A stretch of DNA of 64,000 nt from Marinobacter flavimaris (GTDB taxonomy: Bacteria; Pseudomonadota; Gammaproteobacteria; Pseudomonadales; Oleiphilaceae): positions 186,001 to 250,000 of the forward strand of contig NZ_PSSW01000004.1 in the NCBI RefSeq assembly GCF_002933295.1, read 5' to 3'. The notes beneath the pieces are model-generated. The model ran no database searches, was not told where the DNA came from, and saw nothing but the letters and a program-made list of their open reading frames with translations. Positions 28,197 to 37,631 of the stretch are shown in pieces; position 1 is the stretch's first letter, and each line of letters begins with the position of its first letter. Position numbers and translations under genes: made by a program.

Positions 28197-29540
28197 GACA
28201 GGCTCCCTCTCCGCCACAGCTCCTGGTTTTTCCTTTGCCTCGTCGCCGCGCAATAACTCCGCAAAGGTTCGTGTTTCCTCCACCTTGCGGATTCCCACCA
28301 ATTCGGCAGGAATCACTTTCGGGAGCCGATCAACAATCCGGTCCTCGTCGTGGCGTACAACCCTGAGAACGTCTCCGATCGTTATCAGATCCAGCGCCCG
28401 CCCGGGCACCAGCCGATCGCCCTGACTGCCGGCCAGGCTCAGTAAACCGGCACGGATCAGTTTGTCACTGAGAGCCCGGGTTACCTCACCCGGCACCCTC
28501 AGCTCGTATTCCAGTAATTCCTGCTGGGGTGCAGGCTTGCCCTCGCTGAAGGGCTTGGCCACCAGCCACATGGTCGCCAGCGCCACATTTTCCTGCAGCT
28601 CTGGTGCCAGTTGCACCTCGCGCCGCTTGGCCACGGAGCCGGGATTCTGCAGATAGAACCCGATGCTGGCGCCCAGCAGGAGAATCATCCAGTTCAGATA
28701 GATCCAGATGAGCAGAATAATGCCGATGGCGAAACTGGAATAGATTGCCGCGTACTTCGCAGACCCGGCAACGAAAGAGGCGAACAGCATGCCGGCCGCC
28801 TGCCAGGATACCCCGGCCACCAGACCACCGATGGCCGCATAACGGAGCTTGACCCGGGTATTGGGCATGAATACATAGACGAATGTGAAAGCACCAACCA
28901 CCAGGAAAAACGGGGTGAACCGGCTGGCCACAAGAATCACCGAGCCGAACGGTTCGATTTCGATTAGCTTCTGGACGATGGTTGAGGAAAAAATGGTCGC
29001 GCTGACGCCAATGGCCGAAACCATCAGAAGCGGTCCCACCATGATCACGCTCAGGTAATTGCTGAATCGCTGCGCCATGGAACGCATGTCTGGCACGCGC
29101 CAGATCATATTGAAGGAACGCTCGATTTTCTGGAGCAGTGACACCACCGTATAAACCAGCAGCGCCAGGCCCACCGATCCCAGTACGCCGACTTTCATAT
29201 TATCGACGAAGCCCAGGATCTGTTCGGCAAGATCAATCCCCTGCGGTCCCAGCGGCTCAAAGAACTGGAACAGGAACGGCTCCATCCGCTGATGCACTCC
29301 CAGCGCCTTCAATACCGAGAAGCTCAGGGCAAGGAGAGGCACGATACTCAGGAGGGTTGTGTACACAAGACTCATGGCGTGGAGAGTCAATTGTCCACTG
29401 AGAACATCCCGAGCCATCGCATAGGCAGTGCGGCCGACCTTGTACAACCAGGTCCAGGGCCAACTCTGGGGCGGATTGGGATTCGCCAGAATCCAGCGCT
29501 CAGCTGCCTGAAGCCGGTCTTTTAATTGGAATGAAGCCAC
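28179..29540 (-). CDS. YihY/UPF0761 family inner-membrane protein
   Basis: A 453-residue protein. Residues about 40-300 carry six transmembrane helices with the family motifs LHAMSLVYTTLLSIVPLLALSFSVLKALG, FNMIWRVPDMRSMAQRFSNYLSV and KYAAIYSSFAIGIILLIWIYLNWMILLLGA. The C-terminal 140 residues are soluble with a winged-helix-like look. Older annotations call the family ribonuclease BN, which was later shown to be wrong for YihY, so I give no enzymatic role. The start is ATG at 29540 on the minus strand, 200 bp from divergent fadL. Confidence 0.9.
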   Translation of the reverse strand: MASFQLKDRLQAAERWILANPNPPQSWPWTWLYKVGRTAYAMARDVLSGQLTLHAMSLVYTTLLSIVPLLALSFSVLKALGVHQRMEPFLFQFFEPLGPQGIDLAEQILGFVDNMKVGVLGSVGLALLVYTVVSLLQKIERSFNMIWRVPDMRSMAQRFSNYLSVIMVGPLLMVSAIGVSATIFSSTIVQKLIEIEPFGSVILVASRFTPFFLVVGAFTFVYVFMPNTRVKLRYAAIGGLVAGVSWQAAGMLFASFVAGSAKYAAIYSSFAIGIILLIWIYLNWMILLLGASIGFYLQNPGSVAKRREVQLAPELQENVALATMWLVAKPFSEGKPAPQQELLEYELRVPGEVTRALSDKLIRAGLLSLAGSQGDRLVPGRALDLITIGDVLRVVRHDEDRIVDRLPKVIPAELVGIRKVEETRTFAELLRGDEAKEKPGAVAEREPVSTSDS

Positions 29541-29740
29541 TTTAGGTCCTGTCGTTCCATGTTTTATTCAGATTATCAGTCAGATATCCGGTGTAACCAG
29601 AGTATGGCCGATTAACGGCAGTTTGCGAGGGCTACACATCCAATATAACCATATCAGCATTTATTACTCCCTCTTATAACAGATCTTCTGTAAAAAGGCC
29701 GCTATTCAAGAAATGGTATTTTCTGATCAGGTATTTTCTC

Positions 29741-30994
29741 ATGCGAATCAAACTTGCTCTGGGCGTTGCTGCACTTACCGTCTTCTCACCGGTGACTGCC
29801 CTGGCCACCAACGGCTATTTCAGTCACGGCTACGGCACCACCAGTAAAGGCATGGCCGGCGCGGGCACTGCACTGTCCCAGGACAGCATTGCAGCGGCAA
29901 CCAACCCGGCCGGTATGGCTTTTGTCGGGAACCGGATTGACGGTGGATTCGAAGTTTTTTCGCCCCGGCGGGAATACACCGTAGAGGGTCCGGTCTCTCC
30001 TCCCCCTGCGTTCTCATTGCAGCCGGGCACTTACAAAAGCAGCCGCAACGGTTTCGTTATCCCCCACCTGGGCTTTAATCGGGAACTTTCCGACACCACA
30101 AGTTTCGGCGTTTCGGTGTTTGCCAATGGTGGCATGAACACCGACTACTCGGGTGAAAGCGGTGGGCCTTTCTACGCAGGCCGTACCGGCGTTAACCTCG
30201 AGCAGCTTTTTATTGCCCCGACCTGGTCCTGGGAGTTCTCCGACAACCACGCCTTCGGCCTTTCACCAGTCATTGCCTATCAGCGTTTTGAAGCTGAAGG
30301 CCTGCAGAGTTTCGCGCCATTCTCTTCAGACCCGGGCGCACTCTCCAACAACGGCACCGACGATGCCTGGGGTTACGGTTACCAGATCGGCTGGCAAGGT
30401 GAAATCACCGACACCCTCCGCGGCGGCCTGAGCTGGCGCAACATTCTGAAGATGAACGAGTTCGACAAATACCGCGGCCTTTTTGCGGAACAGGGCGACT
30501 TCGACATTCCCCAGATGTTCAACGCGGGTATCGCCTGGTCCGGACTTGAAAACCACTGGTTCCTGCTGGATATCCAGCACATCCGTTACAGCGAGATCAA
30601 CAGCGTGGGCAACCCGCTGCTGCCCAATCTGCAGACGGCACAGCTCGGCGATGATAATGGCGCAGGCTTTGGCTGGGACGACATGACCATCGTCAAGCTG
30701 GGTTGGCAGTGGCAGCAAACACCGGCGCATGCCTGGCGGGCCGGCGTCAGCTATGGAGAGAATCCTATCTCCGATGAAGATGTGCTGTTCAACATCCTGG
30801 CACCGGGCGTTCAGGAGTGGCACTTCACTGGAGGATTTACCCACAGCTTCAGCGAAAACCTTGATGTGTCTGGCATGGCCTTTTATTCCCCGGCCAAGAC
30901 AGTGACCGGTCCCAACCCGCTGGCACCGAACCAGACCATTGATCTGGAAATGTACCAATTGGGCGCATCGGTGAGTGTGGGCTGGAAATACTAG
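29741..30994 (+). CDS. OmpP1/FadL-type outer-membrane hydrophobic transporter
   Basis: A 417-residue outer-membrane beta-barrel with a Sec signal peptide cleaved at ALA-TNG. The mature N-terminus NGYFSHGYGTTSKGMAGAGTALSQDSIAAATNPAGMAF forms the hatch with the conserved NPAG. Alternating strands continue to the C-terminal WKY. FadL family members take up long-chain fatty acids or hydrocarbons, which fits a lipid-storing marine organism. The substrate is not deducible. It is monocistronic, and a hairpin at 31021 follows. Confidence 0.92.
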   Translation: MRIKLALGVAALTVFSPVTALATNGYFSHGYGTTSKGMAGAGTALSQDSIAAATNPAGMAFVGNRIDGGFEVFSPRREYTVEGPVSPPPAFSLQPGTYKSSRNGFVIPHLGFNRELSDTTSFGVSVFANGGMNTDYSGESGGPFYAGRTGVNLEQLFIAPTWSWEFSDNHAFGLSPVIAYQRFEAEGLQSFAPFSSDPGALSNNGTDDAWGYGYQIGWQGEITDTLRGGLSWRNILKMNEFDKYRGLFAEQGDFDIPQMFNAGIAWSGLENHWFLLDIQHIRYSEINSVGNPLLPNLQTAQLGDDNGAGFGWDDMTIVKLGWQWQQTPAHAWRAGVSYGENPISDEDVLFNILAPGVQEWHFTGGFTHSFSENLDVSGMAFYSPAKTVTGPNPLAPNQTIDLEMYQLGASVSVGWKY

Positions 30995-31020
30995 AACCGG
31001 AATCTCAGATAACAAAAGAA

Positions 31021-31049
31021 TCCCGGTCGCCATCAAAGGCTGACCGGGA
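31021..31049 (-). terminator. Terminator for the minus-strand envelope operon
   Basis: TCCCGGTC and GACCGGGA pair around a 13-nt loop. Read on the minus strand the hairpin is followed by TTCTTTTGTT, so it looks like the intrinsic terminator 38 bases past the last gene of the envelope operon. It also lies 26 bases after fadL. Confidence 0.7.
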
Positions 31050-31086
31050 GGCAGAAAGTATCAGCGGGAACCCGACGCTCGATAAT

Positions 31087-32349
31087 TCAACAAGGATCAA
31101 CTGGAAGGCAGGTACGTTTTCGCGTTCCCCGGATAGCCTCTGCCGGGTCTTCACTTGAAACCATTTCAGGACGGCGAAGGACCTGACCTTTGCCGCTAAT
31201 ATCGCCCTCAACAAGCCGGGCATAGGACATCTTTGGAGTTGAACGGATGACCTCTAACGTGCCGACAAGGGTCTCCGAGCGACCGAGGTTTTTCCCGTTG
31301 TGACTGTTTCGGACGGAATCGCCCAGAGCAAACACCTGCCACTGCTGACCTGGCCTCATTAGCTCACCGCCCATATTGATAATCAGCTCGTTGCCCTGTC
31401 GGCCATCCACGAGCGGTGGCCAGACTACATCGATAACCGAAAGCGCAACCTCCTGACCGGCGCGTTCAAACAGAGTCTGCATAGAGCCAGCAGATCCATC
31501 CAGTTCCAGCCCGAGATCCCTTGATGCCAAATTCAGCGTCCGCGTCCACACTATCTCGCCCGTGGCCGGAACCACCACTCGGACCTCCAGCACCAGCGCA
31601 CCGTGTTGTGTGGTTAACTGCTCACCGGTCAGGCTGGAAACCTTTGTCTGCTCCCAGAGGGTGAGGTCTGTCACCTGAGCCACCACCAGATACTCGGCAC
31701 CCAGTTCGTTACCCAACATTGCTTTCTCGGCAACGGGGATATCCTTTCCCTTCATCCGGGCACGCTCAGAGATCACGGCCCGCTCTTTATCGCGAGCGAG
31801 CATGGCAAATCGCCGAGACTGCACCAGGGCCTCGGTGATTGACTGGGTCATGCGATCAGACACTTCCTCACGTGACAGTCGCCGGTTATTCACCTCGTAG
31901 AAAGGGCGCGCGGACCATACCGGATACACAGCCATCCGCCATCGCCCGTCGTCAGGGTTGCCCGGCGTCTTGTAAATCGGAACGTCTACCTCGAGTCGCG
32001 CCAACTGGCCGCCACCGGAGGCATCGGTCACCGATAGCACCCGATAGCCACTGATGAGCCCTTCTGCCGATACATTGGTCTGGCTACTGGACCCTTTCTG
32101 GATTTCAACGCTGGCTTTGCGACCATCTGCGGTTCGCACCGACATTCGGCTCAGAGCCGACTGCACCTGTCGACTGGCACTGATTTGAGCACCGCGGACC
32201 TGTCGCACCGCATCACCCAACGCATTGAAGATGGCCTGCTCGCGATCAATTCCGGTTGCTTGCGCATTGACGGTGCGAACTTCCGTCGCAGCAAGAACCA
32301 GCCCGGGCAGCAGTACCAGTAACAGAAACGTGACCAACTGCTTTACCAT
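31087..32349 (-). CDS. Secreted CsgG/FlgT-like envelope protein
   Basis: A 420-residue protein with a cleavable signal peptide (LPGLVLA-ATEVRTV). Residues about 20-115 resemble the FlgT-N type domain (AQATGIDREQAIFNALGDAVRQVRG...VSAEGLISGYRVLSV). Residues about 130-290 resemble a CsgG/curli-assembly domain (RRFAMLARDK, LGAEYLVVAQVTDL, ALVLEVRVVVPATGEIVW), and the C-terminus resembles FlgT-C (VFALGDSVRNSHNGKNLGRSETLVGTLEV). It is the last gene of a five-gene operon and overlaps the previous gene by 7 bases. It is probably periplasmic and tied to outer-membrane assembly. No flagellar genes are nearby. Confidence 0.75.
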   Translation of the reverse strand: MVKQLVTFLLLVLLPGLVLAATEVRTVNAQATGIDREQAIFNALGDAVRQVRGAQISASRQVQSALSRMSVRTADGRKASVEIQKGSSSQTNVSAEGLISGYRVLSVTDASGGGQLARLEVDVPIYKTPGNPDDGRWRMAVYPVWSARPFYEVNNRRLSREEVSDRMTQSITEALVQSRRFAMLARDKERAVISERARMKGKDIPVAEKAMLGNELGAEYLVVAQVTDLTLWEQTKVSSLTGEQLTTQHGALVLEVRVVVPATGEIVWTRTLNLASRDLGLELDGSAGSMQTLFERAGQEVALSVIDVVWPPLVDGRQGNELIINMGGELMRPGQQWQVFALGDSVRNSHNGKNLGRSETLVGTLEVIRSTPKMSYARLVEGDISGKGQVLRRPEMVSSEDPAEAIRGTRKRTCLPVDPC

Positions 32350-33752
32350 GAGCCGAAAGATCCTGTGCTACGTGTGGACTTCTCCGTCGCTGGCTGGCTG
32401 CCACTGCTCTGAGACGTTGTGGCGCTGGCTTTTTCAGCTTTTTTTCCCAATCCTTGGGCCTTGGCCGACGTCGCCGGCGACCAGTATTTCACATAGCCAA
32501 GGTATGGATGGCCCGTGGCAGGATCCACAGCGTCCCACTGGCCTACGGTCTGAATACCTGTCAGGCGGGCATTGGCCTCGGATTTAAGGATGTTATTCAC
32601 CATCCGCCCGATACCTTCGGAGGTTTTGATTTCAGTATTACCGTCGCCCCGGGTTTCACGCACCTTCTGTTTCAGCTTGCGACGGGTCGTTTCCTTTTGC
32701 CCCTGAACGGTCATGGACGCAAACTGCGCCAGCCAGCCATCGGCCATCAACATGGCTTCATCCCGGGCGGCCTCCATTTCTGCGGCAATCTCAAACTCCT
32801 CCATGGCACCACGAACCAACTGGGGGCCAGAGGTCCCGAACGACAGCAACCCATAGCGGCCATTGGCGTCGACAATTGGCTGAACACCGAAGTAGCCCAG
32901 CATTGGAGTACCTTCGCGCAGCTGGGGATCCAGGCGTTCCCGAATTTCGTCCATGGAAATGGCCTGACCAGGCGCAACATCTCCGGTACGAAGCTGGCGG
33001 CCAAATTCGCTGAAGCGGTCAGACCGCACCACGACAACACTCATCCGGCCATTGTTCACCGGGCCGTCGCCGCCAACCTCCTCGATCACACCGAAAATCC
33101 CGACACCACTTAAACGCCCCATCGCACGCCAGGCCGTTTCGCTCACGAACTCGTCATAGATAAGGTTTTTACGTTCTGCGATCGTCAGTTCGGGCATTTT
33201 TGCGGTATCAACGCCCAGCTCTTCAAGCAGCGCGTTCATGCCCTGTACCGTCAACTCTGCGGCACGACCAGCAACAGCTTTACCCAATGCTTCAAGGCTG
33301 GTGTTGTCCCTGACATCCTCAGGCAAGTCGTCCTTCATGAACTTGTCCGCGAGCGAGACTCCGATGTCGACGGAATCCTGCGACACCAGCTCACCCATAG
33401 CCTTTAGAAACGCTTCCTCTGTCGCGATCACTCGAGCCTGGCTAAACTCGATGTGGGTTGGATCGGCGGCAATTGCCTGGCTGGCCACCACGAGCGTGCC
33501 ACCCGCAGGGTTACGATCGGACTCTCCGCGAACCCAGCCACGAGCATCCAGAAATTCCTGAATTTTCTTATCACCGGGGTCCACCTCAGAGACCGCCATG
33601 AAAGGAGAAGGCGGCGTTTTACTGGCCTGCTGTTCTGCGGCCTGGGCCTGCTGTGCCAGCTCACCCTCGGCTGCCATCACCACACCCGGTGCAGACACGC
33701 TGAAAAACCCCGCCATGGCTAAAGAAAGAGCCGTTTTTCGAATAATCATCAT
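32343..33752 (-). CDS. Periplasmic DUF6844-like protein
   Basis: A 469-residue protein with a signal peptide cleaved near VMA-AEG. The mature part is rich in acidic residues and helices; it includes FLDARGWVRGESDRNPAGGTLVVASQAI, GVGIFGVIEEVGGDGPVNNGRMSVVVVRSD and a low-complexity Ser/Thr/Lys tail from about residue 440. I associate this with DUF6844 from its position beside LpoB and CsgG-like genes, with modest certainty. It lies between lpoB-like (15-bp gap) and the FlgT-like gene (overlap). No catalytic motif was seen. Confidence 0.65.
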   Translation of the reverse strand: MMIIRKTALSLAMAGFFSVSAPGVVMAAEGELAQQAQAAEQQASKTPPSPFMAVSEVDPGDKKIQEFLDARGWVRGESDRNPAGGTLVVASQAIAADPTHIEFSQARVIATEEAFLKAMGELVSQDSVDIGVSLADKFMKDDLPEDVRDNTSLEALGKAVAGRAAELTVQGMNALLEELGVDTAKMPELTIAERKNLIYDEFVSETAWRAMGRLSGVGIFGVIEEVGGDGPVNNGRMSVVVVRSDRFSEFGRQLRTGDVAPGQAISMDEIRERLDPQLREGTPMLGYFGVQPIVDANGRYGLLSFGTSGPQLVRGAMEEFEIAAEMEAARDEAMLMADGWLAQFASMTVQGQKETTRRKLKQKVRETRGDGNTEIKTSEGIGRMVNNILKSEANARLTGIQTVGQWDAVDPATGHPYLGYVKYWSPATSAKAQGLGKKAEKASATTSQSSGSQPATEKSTRSTGSFGSW

Positions 33753-33767
33753 AGTTCTCCCGATTCG

Positions 33768-34370
33768 TTACCAGCTCACCGAACTGTTGGAGCCACGCTT
33801 GATGATGGGTGTCTCGCCCTCCCAGAAGGCCAGGCCGGACGCCAGGTCTGTTAACGACAGCTGGATGTAGTACTCGACCTGTTGCTCGTCCCCGACCTTG
33901 TGGTTGCGCTGTAGAATCTTCCCGGACAGGCTCAAGTCCGGCGCCTGCAATGTACCTTTCTTCTGAACACCGCTCTGGTCGAACTCCTCTGAATTCCGAA
34001 GTTCACGAGCTCGCATGGTCATCTCATCCTCGGCCCCATTGAGGCCAACCGCAGTGGTCGTCACAACCTTTCCGGAACGCAGCAGGGCTACACGAATTTT
34101 CTTGGTGAGCTGATCGGTATCGATTCGCTGCATGGTGTCATTGGTAATCCGACTTACAACCATGATGTAGCGGCCACCGTTCGGATTGGACACAGCGCCA
34201 CTGGCGAGCATGTCGTCGACTGCCTCCGTCGCGGCTTTCTCGAAATCCCGATAATCCATGGTCATTGCGACCGGACCATCATCGGCGGCAGGATCAACAT
34301 AACGGGTAGGTGTAGAGCAACCGGCAAAAATCAGAACGCTGGCAGACAATATAAGGGCTCGTTTCAACAT
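33768..34370 (-). CDS. lpoB: Penicillin-binding protein activator LpoB-like lipoprotein
   Basis: A 200-residue outer-membrane lipoprotein (lipobox FAGC). The domain shows the LpoB pattern TRYVDPAADDGPVAMTMDYRDFEKAATEAVDDML, then RYIMVVSRITNDTMQRIDTDQLTKKIRVALLRSGKVVTT and LSLSGKILQRNHKVGDEQQVEYYIQLSLTDLASGLAFWEGETPIIKRG. E. coli LpoB crosses the peptidoglycan to activate PBP1b. The Pro-rich linker of the E. coli protein is not seen, so reach and partner may differ. It is preceded by ycfL, as in E. coli. Confidence 0.8.
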   Translation of the reverse strand: MLKRALILSASVLIFAGCSTPTRYVDPAADDGPVAMTMDYRDFEKAATEAVDDMLASGAVSNPNGGRYIMVVSRITNDTMQRIDTDQLTKKIRVALLRSGKVVTTTAVGLNGAEDEMTMRARELRNSEEFDQSGVQKKGTLQAPDLSLSGKILQRNHKVGDEQQVEYYIQLSLTDLASGLAFWEGETPIIKRGSNSSVSW

Positions 34371-34382
34371 TAATTTTTCCTT

Positions 34383-34778
34383 TTACTTGGGTTCACGTAA
34401 ATGTAATTGATAACTGGTCGCACGGGCATGAGGTGCCGCGGCCTTGAAATAACGAGTCTGCCCTGTCAATACCGAAGCCTTTCGGTAAGCGTCTCCAACC
34501 CCCTTGACTACCAGGCCGCTGGCGTCAAACCAGGTCACCTTCCAGGCTAGCTCCGCATCAGAACGCGCTTCCACGGCGAACTGAATTTGCAGCAGGCTCT
34601 CCCCTCCTGGCTGCGGGAGACGTTCCTCCAGTAGCTCGGTTACGGTCATCGTATAGATCACCTCAGGATCGACCTTGAGCTCCTGCCTTTCTATCAACGC
34701 ATTGGCCTCCGGCTGGGAGGCACATCCCGCCATGAAAACACCTACACTCAACAGAACCGCGATAAATACGAATCTCAT
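34383..34778 (-). CDS. ycfL: YcfL family lipoprotein (DUF1425)
   Basis: A 131-residue lipoprotein with lipobox MAGC. The mature domain is a small beta-sandwich of the DUF1425 type: VTELLEERLPQPGGESLLQIQFAVEARSDAELAWKVTWFDASGLVVKGVG. YcfL lies directly before lpoB in E. coli too, and the same order here (12-bp gap) supports both calls. Its function is unknown; it is presumed to be anchored in the outer membrane. The second gene of the operon. Confidence 0.8.
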   Translation of the reverse strand: MRFVFIAVLLSVGVFMAGCASQPEANALIERQELKVDPEVIYTMTVTELLEERLPQPGGESLLQIQFAVEARSDAELAWKVTWFDASGLVVKGVGDAYRKASVLTGQTRYFKAAAPHARATSYQLHLREPK

Positions 34779-34799
34779 GCAAACTTTCCTGTCAATGAT

Positions 34800-36308
34800 T
34801 TATTGGGCGCTGGAAACCTGAGTCTGTTCGGTTACCTCAGGAAATCTCGCAAACGTTGCTTCCGATTTCCCTTGCAGATCCATCGTTATAACCGTTGCCG
34901 GAGCCAAGGTGGTGGGCCGTTTCACATAGACCAGGGTAAACGGCCGATCAGGAAGATCGAGGTTACCAAGCACCGAGCCCTGATGATCCAGCAGTGTCAG
35001 CGTTCCACTTTCAGGCCGATCCAGGCGCGCGGCCTGCCAGTGATCCGGCATCGCCTGCCAGCCCCGCAAATCGGCCTGGGTCGTCGCAACGGTCAACGCT
35101 GCAGCGCCAAGTTGGCCAACAATGCCGAACTGCTCGGAGGCTTCATTTTGAAGCACAGCTTTTATAACCGCAGAAGTAACTGCCCGTGCCAAAACACCGG
35201 GGAAGCGCTCTTTCATTTCGGTCCGTATAACGGTTCCCATATCAGAAATCTGTTCGGTTTCTATTGACTCGCCCGCATCCCCAACCACACCAATCGTTCC
35301 CGGCACAGCCTGTCTATCGGAATATTTGGGCAAAGCCAGTCCGAAGTAGGCTGGTGCCTGTTGATTTCCATGGAAAAGCAGGAGAGGAACGTCGAATCGT
35401 GATTCTTCAAGGACCGGCCCAAGACCGTTTTCGTAGACAATCCAAACCTGCGCTCCCAATGCAGAGCGGCTTACAGATCCATTGGAAAGCCCTGTAGCAA
35501 GTTCAGCGTCCGCCTTAAGGATAGAGCTATCCGGATTCATTTCGGCGACACGTTTCAGGGAAGTTGCGGCACGTTCATAGTCCGCACCACTTGAGGCATT
35601 CGCTAGGAAGTAGAGACCGTGCAGATAAGTGGCTGAAGGTACGATAAATTCCGGGAAAACAGACCAGCTTGAAGGGGCCCCGTAGTTTTCCGCGATGGCG
35701 GTATGAAGATCCTCGTTATTGAGACTATTATTAACGAGGGAGGCATTACTTTCCTCGTCTTCAGCCTGTTCTTCAAGCGTAGCCTGTTGCGCCGCTATCT
35801 CTTTCTGGAAGTACTCTACAGCCCGTCGGGTACGATCATTCGCCCGGTTGAACTCAATGCGCGCATACTCGTTGTTACCAGCCGCAAGGAAAGCCAGTCC
35901 TTTATATGTATTCACAAGGACTGCCTCCGACATGAGAGCCTCATAATCCCGCTCCGAGTCGTTTACCATCACCGCCATGAAACCTTCAGCTGCTTCCTCG
36001 ACAACCCCCTCCGTGTCGAGGTACTTCATACCCTCTTCAGCAAGATCAAAAGTATCTGCGGCCTGCTGATACTGCCCCGTAAGACGATAGAGTTCCCCTT
36101 GATGAAGAAGCTCCAGCAAGTGCCCTTCTGTGTCTACAGCTTCATCTTCGCTTGTTTCGAAACTGACAGCAGCGAGTGCACTTTCGTAGTCCCCAGTCGA
36201 GTATGCCGTATTAAACGAGGACATTTGATTACGGTGCTGAAAAGAGGAACACCCAGAGACAAGAGCCGCAACGCCAACGGCCAAAATAGATTGGTTGAAT
36301 AGATTCAC
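34800..36308 (-). CDS. COG3014-type TPR-like lipoprotein
   Basis: A 502-residue protein starting at GTG 36308, with AGGGAG 5 bases upstream; a start 18 codons earlier is open but lacks a ribosome site. The signal peptide ends at lipobox VSGC. The N-terminal half is helical and TPR-like (YSTGDYESALAAVSF, YQQAADTFDLAEEGMKYL, AGNNEYARIEFNRANDRTRRAVEYF). The C-terminal half is a globular domain ending VYVKRPTTLAPATVITMDLQGKSE. This matches the uncharacterised COG3014 group that precedes ycfL and lpoB. It is the first gene of the five-gene envelope operon. Confidence 0.75.
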   Translation of the reverse strand: MNLFNQSILAVGVAALVSGCSSFQHRNQMSSFNTAYSTGDYESALAAVSFETSEDEAVDTEGHLLELLHQGELYRLTGQYQQAADTFDLAEEGMKYLDTEGVVEEAAEGFMAVMVNDSERDYEALMSEAVLVNTYKGLAFLAAGNNEYARIEFNRANDRTRRAVEYFQKEIAAQQATLEEQAEDEESNASLVNNSLNNEDLHTAIAENYGAPSSWSVFPEFIVPSATYLHGLYFLANASSGADYERAATSLKRVAEMNPDSSILKADAELATGLSNGSVSRSALGAQVWIVYENGLGPVLEESRFDVPLLLFHGNQQAPAYFGLALPKYSDRQAVPGTIGVVGDAGESIETEQISDMGTVIRTEMKERFPGVLARAVTSAVIKAVLQNEASEQFGIVGQLGAAALTVATTQADLRGWQAMPDHWQAARLDRPESGTLTLLDHQGSVLGNLDLPDRPFTLVYVKRPTTLAPATVITMDLQGKSEATFARFPEVTEQTQVSSAQ

Positions 36309-36602
36309 ACGAACACTCCCTGATGAAACAGCTAAAGCCTGAAACACAGGGAAACACCACATGGCTATACATTCCCTTGATCGCCAGACTTAATTACTAC
36401 ATGTCCAAAAAAACTCCAGGGGCGTCACGTTAATCGGAAAGAGAACTCTTGGGTAGGAGAAAAACCCTTGTTATTGCAAGGTTTTACATTCCGACATACA
36501 GATTGTTACTCGGAATATGAACAACGTATCAATCGACCGCTTGACTATAAGAACTCAACGATCGAGTCGATCACAACGAAATCCAACACGCCTCCGACCG
36601 GC
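36309..36602. other. Gene-free stretch upstream of envelope operon
   Basis: The 294 bases between the dehydrogenase stop and the COG3014-type start contain no supported gene. They are less GC-rich than their surroundings and should carry the envelope operon promoter on the minus strand. I see no convincing -35/-10 pair, terminator or repeat. Confidence 0.6.
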
Positions 36603-37538
36603 TCAGGCGACGGAAGCAAGATTGGCTGCAGTAATTCCAACAATCCGCTGCCGCGCCTCCCGGCTGGCCCAGGCCGAGTGCGGGGTAACAATCAGATTCG
36701 GGATATCGTCCGCTAGCAGCGGATTGCCGTTTCGGGGTGGCTCCTCGGTCAACACATCGAAACCGGCGCCGCCTATCTCGCCGGCGCGAAGCGCATCCGC
36801 CAGCGCCTGTTCGTTCACCAGACCTCCGCGGCTGGTGTTGATGAGCAGCGAGTCGGGCTTCATCATTTTCAGTTCGCGGGCACCGATCAGGTCCCGGGTC
36901 TCATCGGTCAGCAGGCAGTGCAACGAGAGCACGTCTGCCTGGGGCAGCAATTCTTCCAGTGGAATTCGCGAGTAGCCATCGACCACACCCGGTTCCTGCC
37001 CGGGCCGAGCTCCAAGAAGAACCTTCATACCAAACGCCGCGGCCCGCTCCGCCACGCCCTGACCCAGATCGCCGTAGCCGACAATACCAAGAGTGCGCCC
37101 TTCCAGTTCCATGATCGGATGATCCATCAGGCAGAACATGTCACTTTTGCCCCAGCGCCCTGCCTGGACGTCGCGGGTGTAATCCAGAAGCCGAGTGGCC
37201 AGTGCCAACATCAAAGCCATGGTGTGCTGCGCCACCGTTGAGCGGCCGTAGTTGGTCACGTTCATCACCTTGATGCCGTGATCCTTCGCCGCCGCCTGAT
37301 CGATATTATTCAATCCCGTCGCCACTACGGCGATGGTCTTGAGCTCGGGGCAGGCCTCGAAATGCTCACGGGAGAGCACGACTTTATTGACCAGCACGGT
37401 ATCGAACCCCCGGATACGTTCCAGTATCTGATCCGGCGTGGTCCGATCATACTTTTCCAACCCGCCGGTCACCGACTCGATGGGCGAGAGATCCACATCG
37501 TCGCCAAGGGTTTTGGCATCAAGAAACACCGCTTTCAT
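36603..37538 (-). CDS. D-2-hydroxyacid dehydrogenase
   Basis: A 311-residue NAD(P)-dependent dehydrogenase. The cofactor fold has TLGIVGYGDLGQGVAERAAAFG near residue 145. The catalytic region includes INTSRGGLVNEQALADAL (Arg) and, later, ENPIL-like GNPLLADDIPNLIVTPHSAWAS with the active His. It resembles glycerate or 2-ketoacid reductases; the exact substrate (hydroxypyruvate, glyoxylate or other) is not resolved. ATG at 37538 follows AGGAGA; an in-frame start 9 codons earlier lacks support. Confidence 0.9.
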   Translation of the reverse strand: MKAVFLDAKTLGDDVDLSPIESVTGGLEKYDRTTPDQILERIRGFDTVLVNKVVLSREHFEACPELKTIAVVATGLNNIDQAAAKDHGIKVMNVTNYGRSTVAQHTMALMLALATRLLDYTRDVQAGRWGKSDMFCLMDHPIMELEGRTLGIVGYGDLGQGVAERAAAFGMKVLLGARPGQEPGVVDGYSRIPLEELLPQADVLSLHCLLTDETRDLIGARELKMMKPDSLLINTSRGGLVNEQALADALRAGEIGGAGFDVLTEEPPRNGNPLLADDIPNLIVTPHSAWASREARQRIVGITAANLASVA

Positions 37539-37631
37539 ACTTTTCTCCTGAATCCAGATGGCCACAGATTAGGGTAGACTTGGTTAAACGTCCAAAACTC
37601 AACATGTCCAAGCACGAACAGGGTATGAACC

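Noticed and set aside
28179-29540. Ribonuclease BN annotation for the YihY-type gene
   Set aside because: The name stems from an early misassignment; the protein is a six-helix membrane protein without nuclease motifs.
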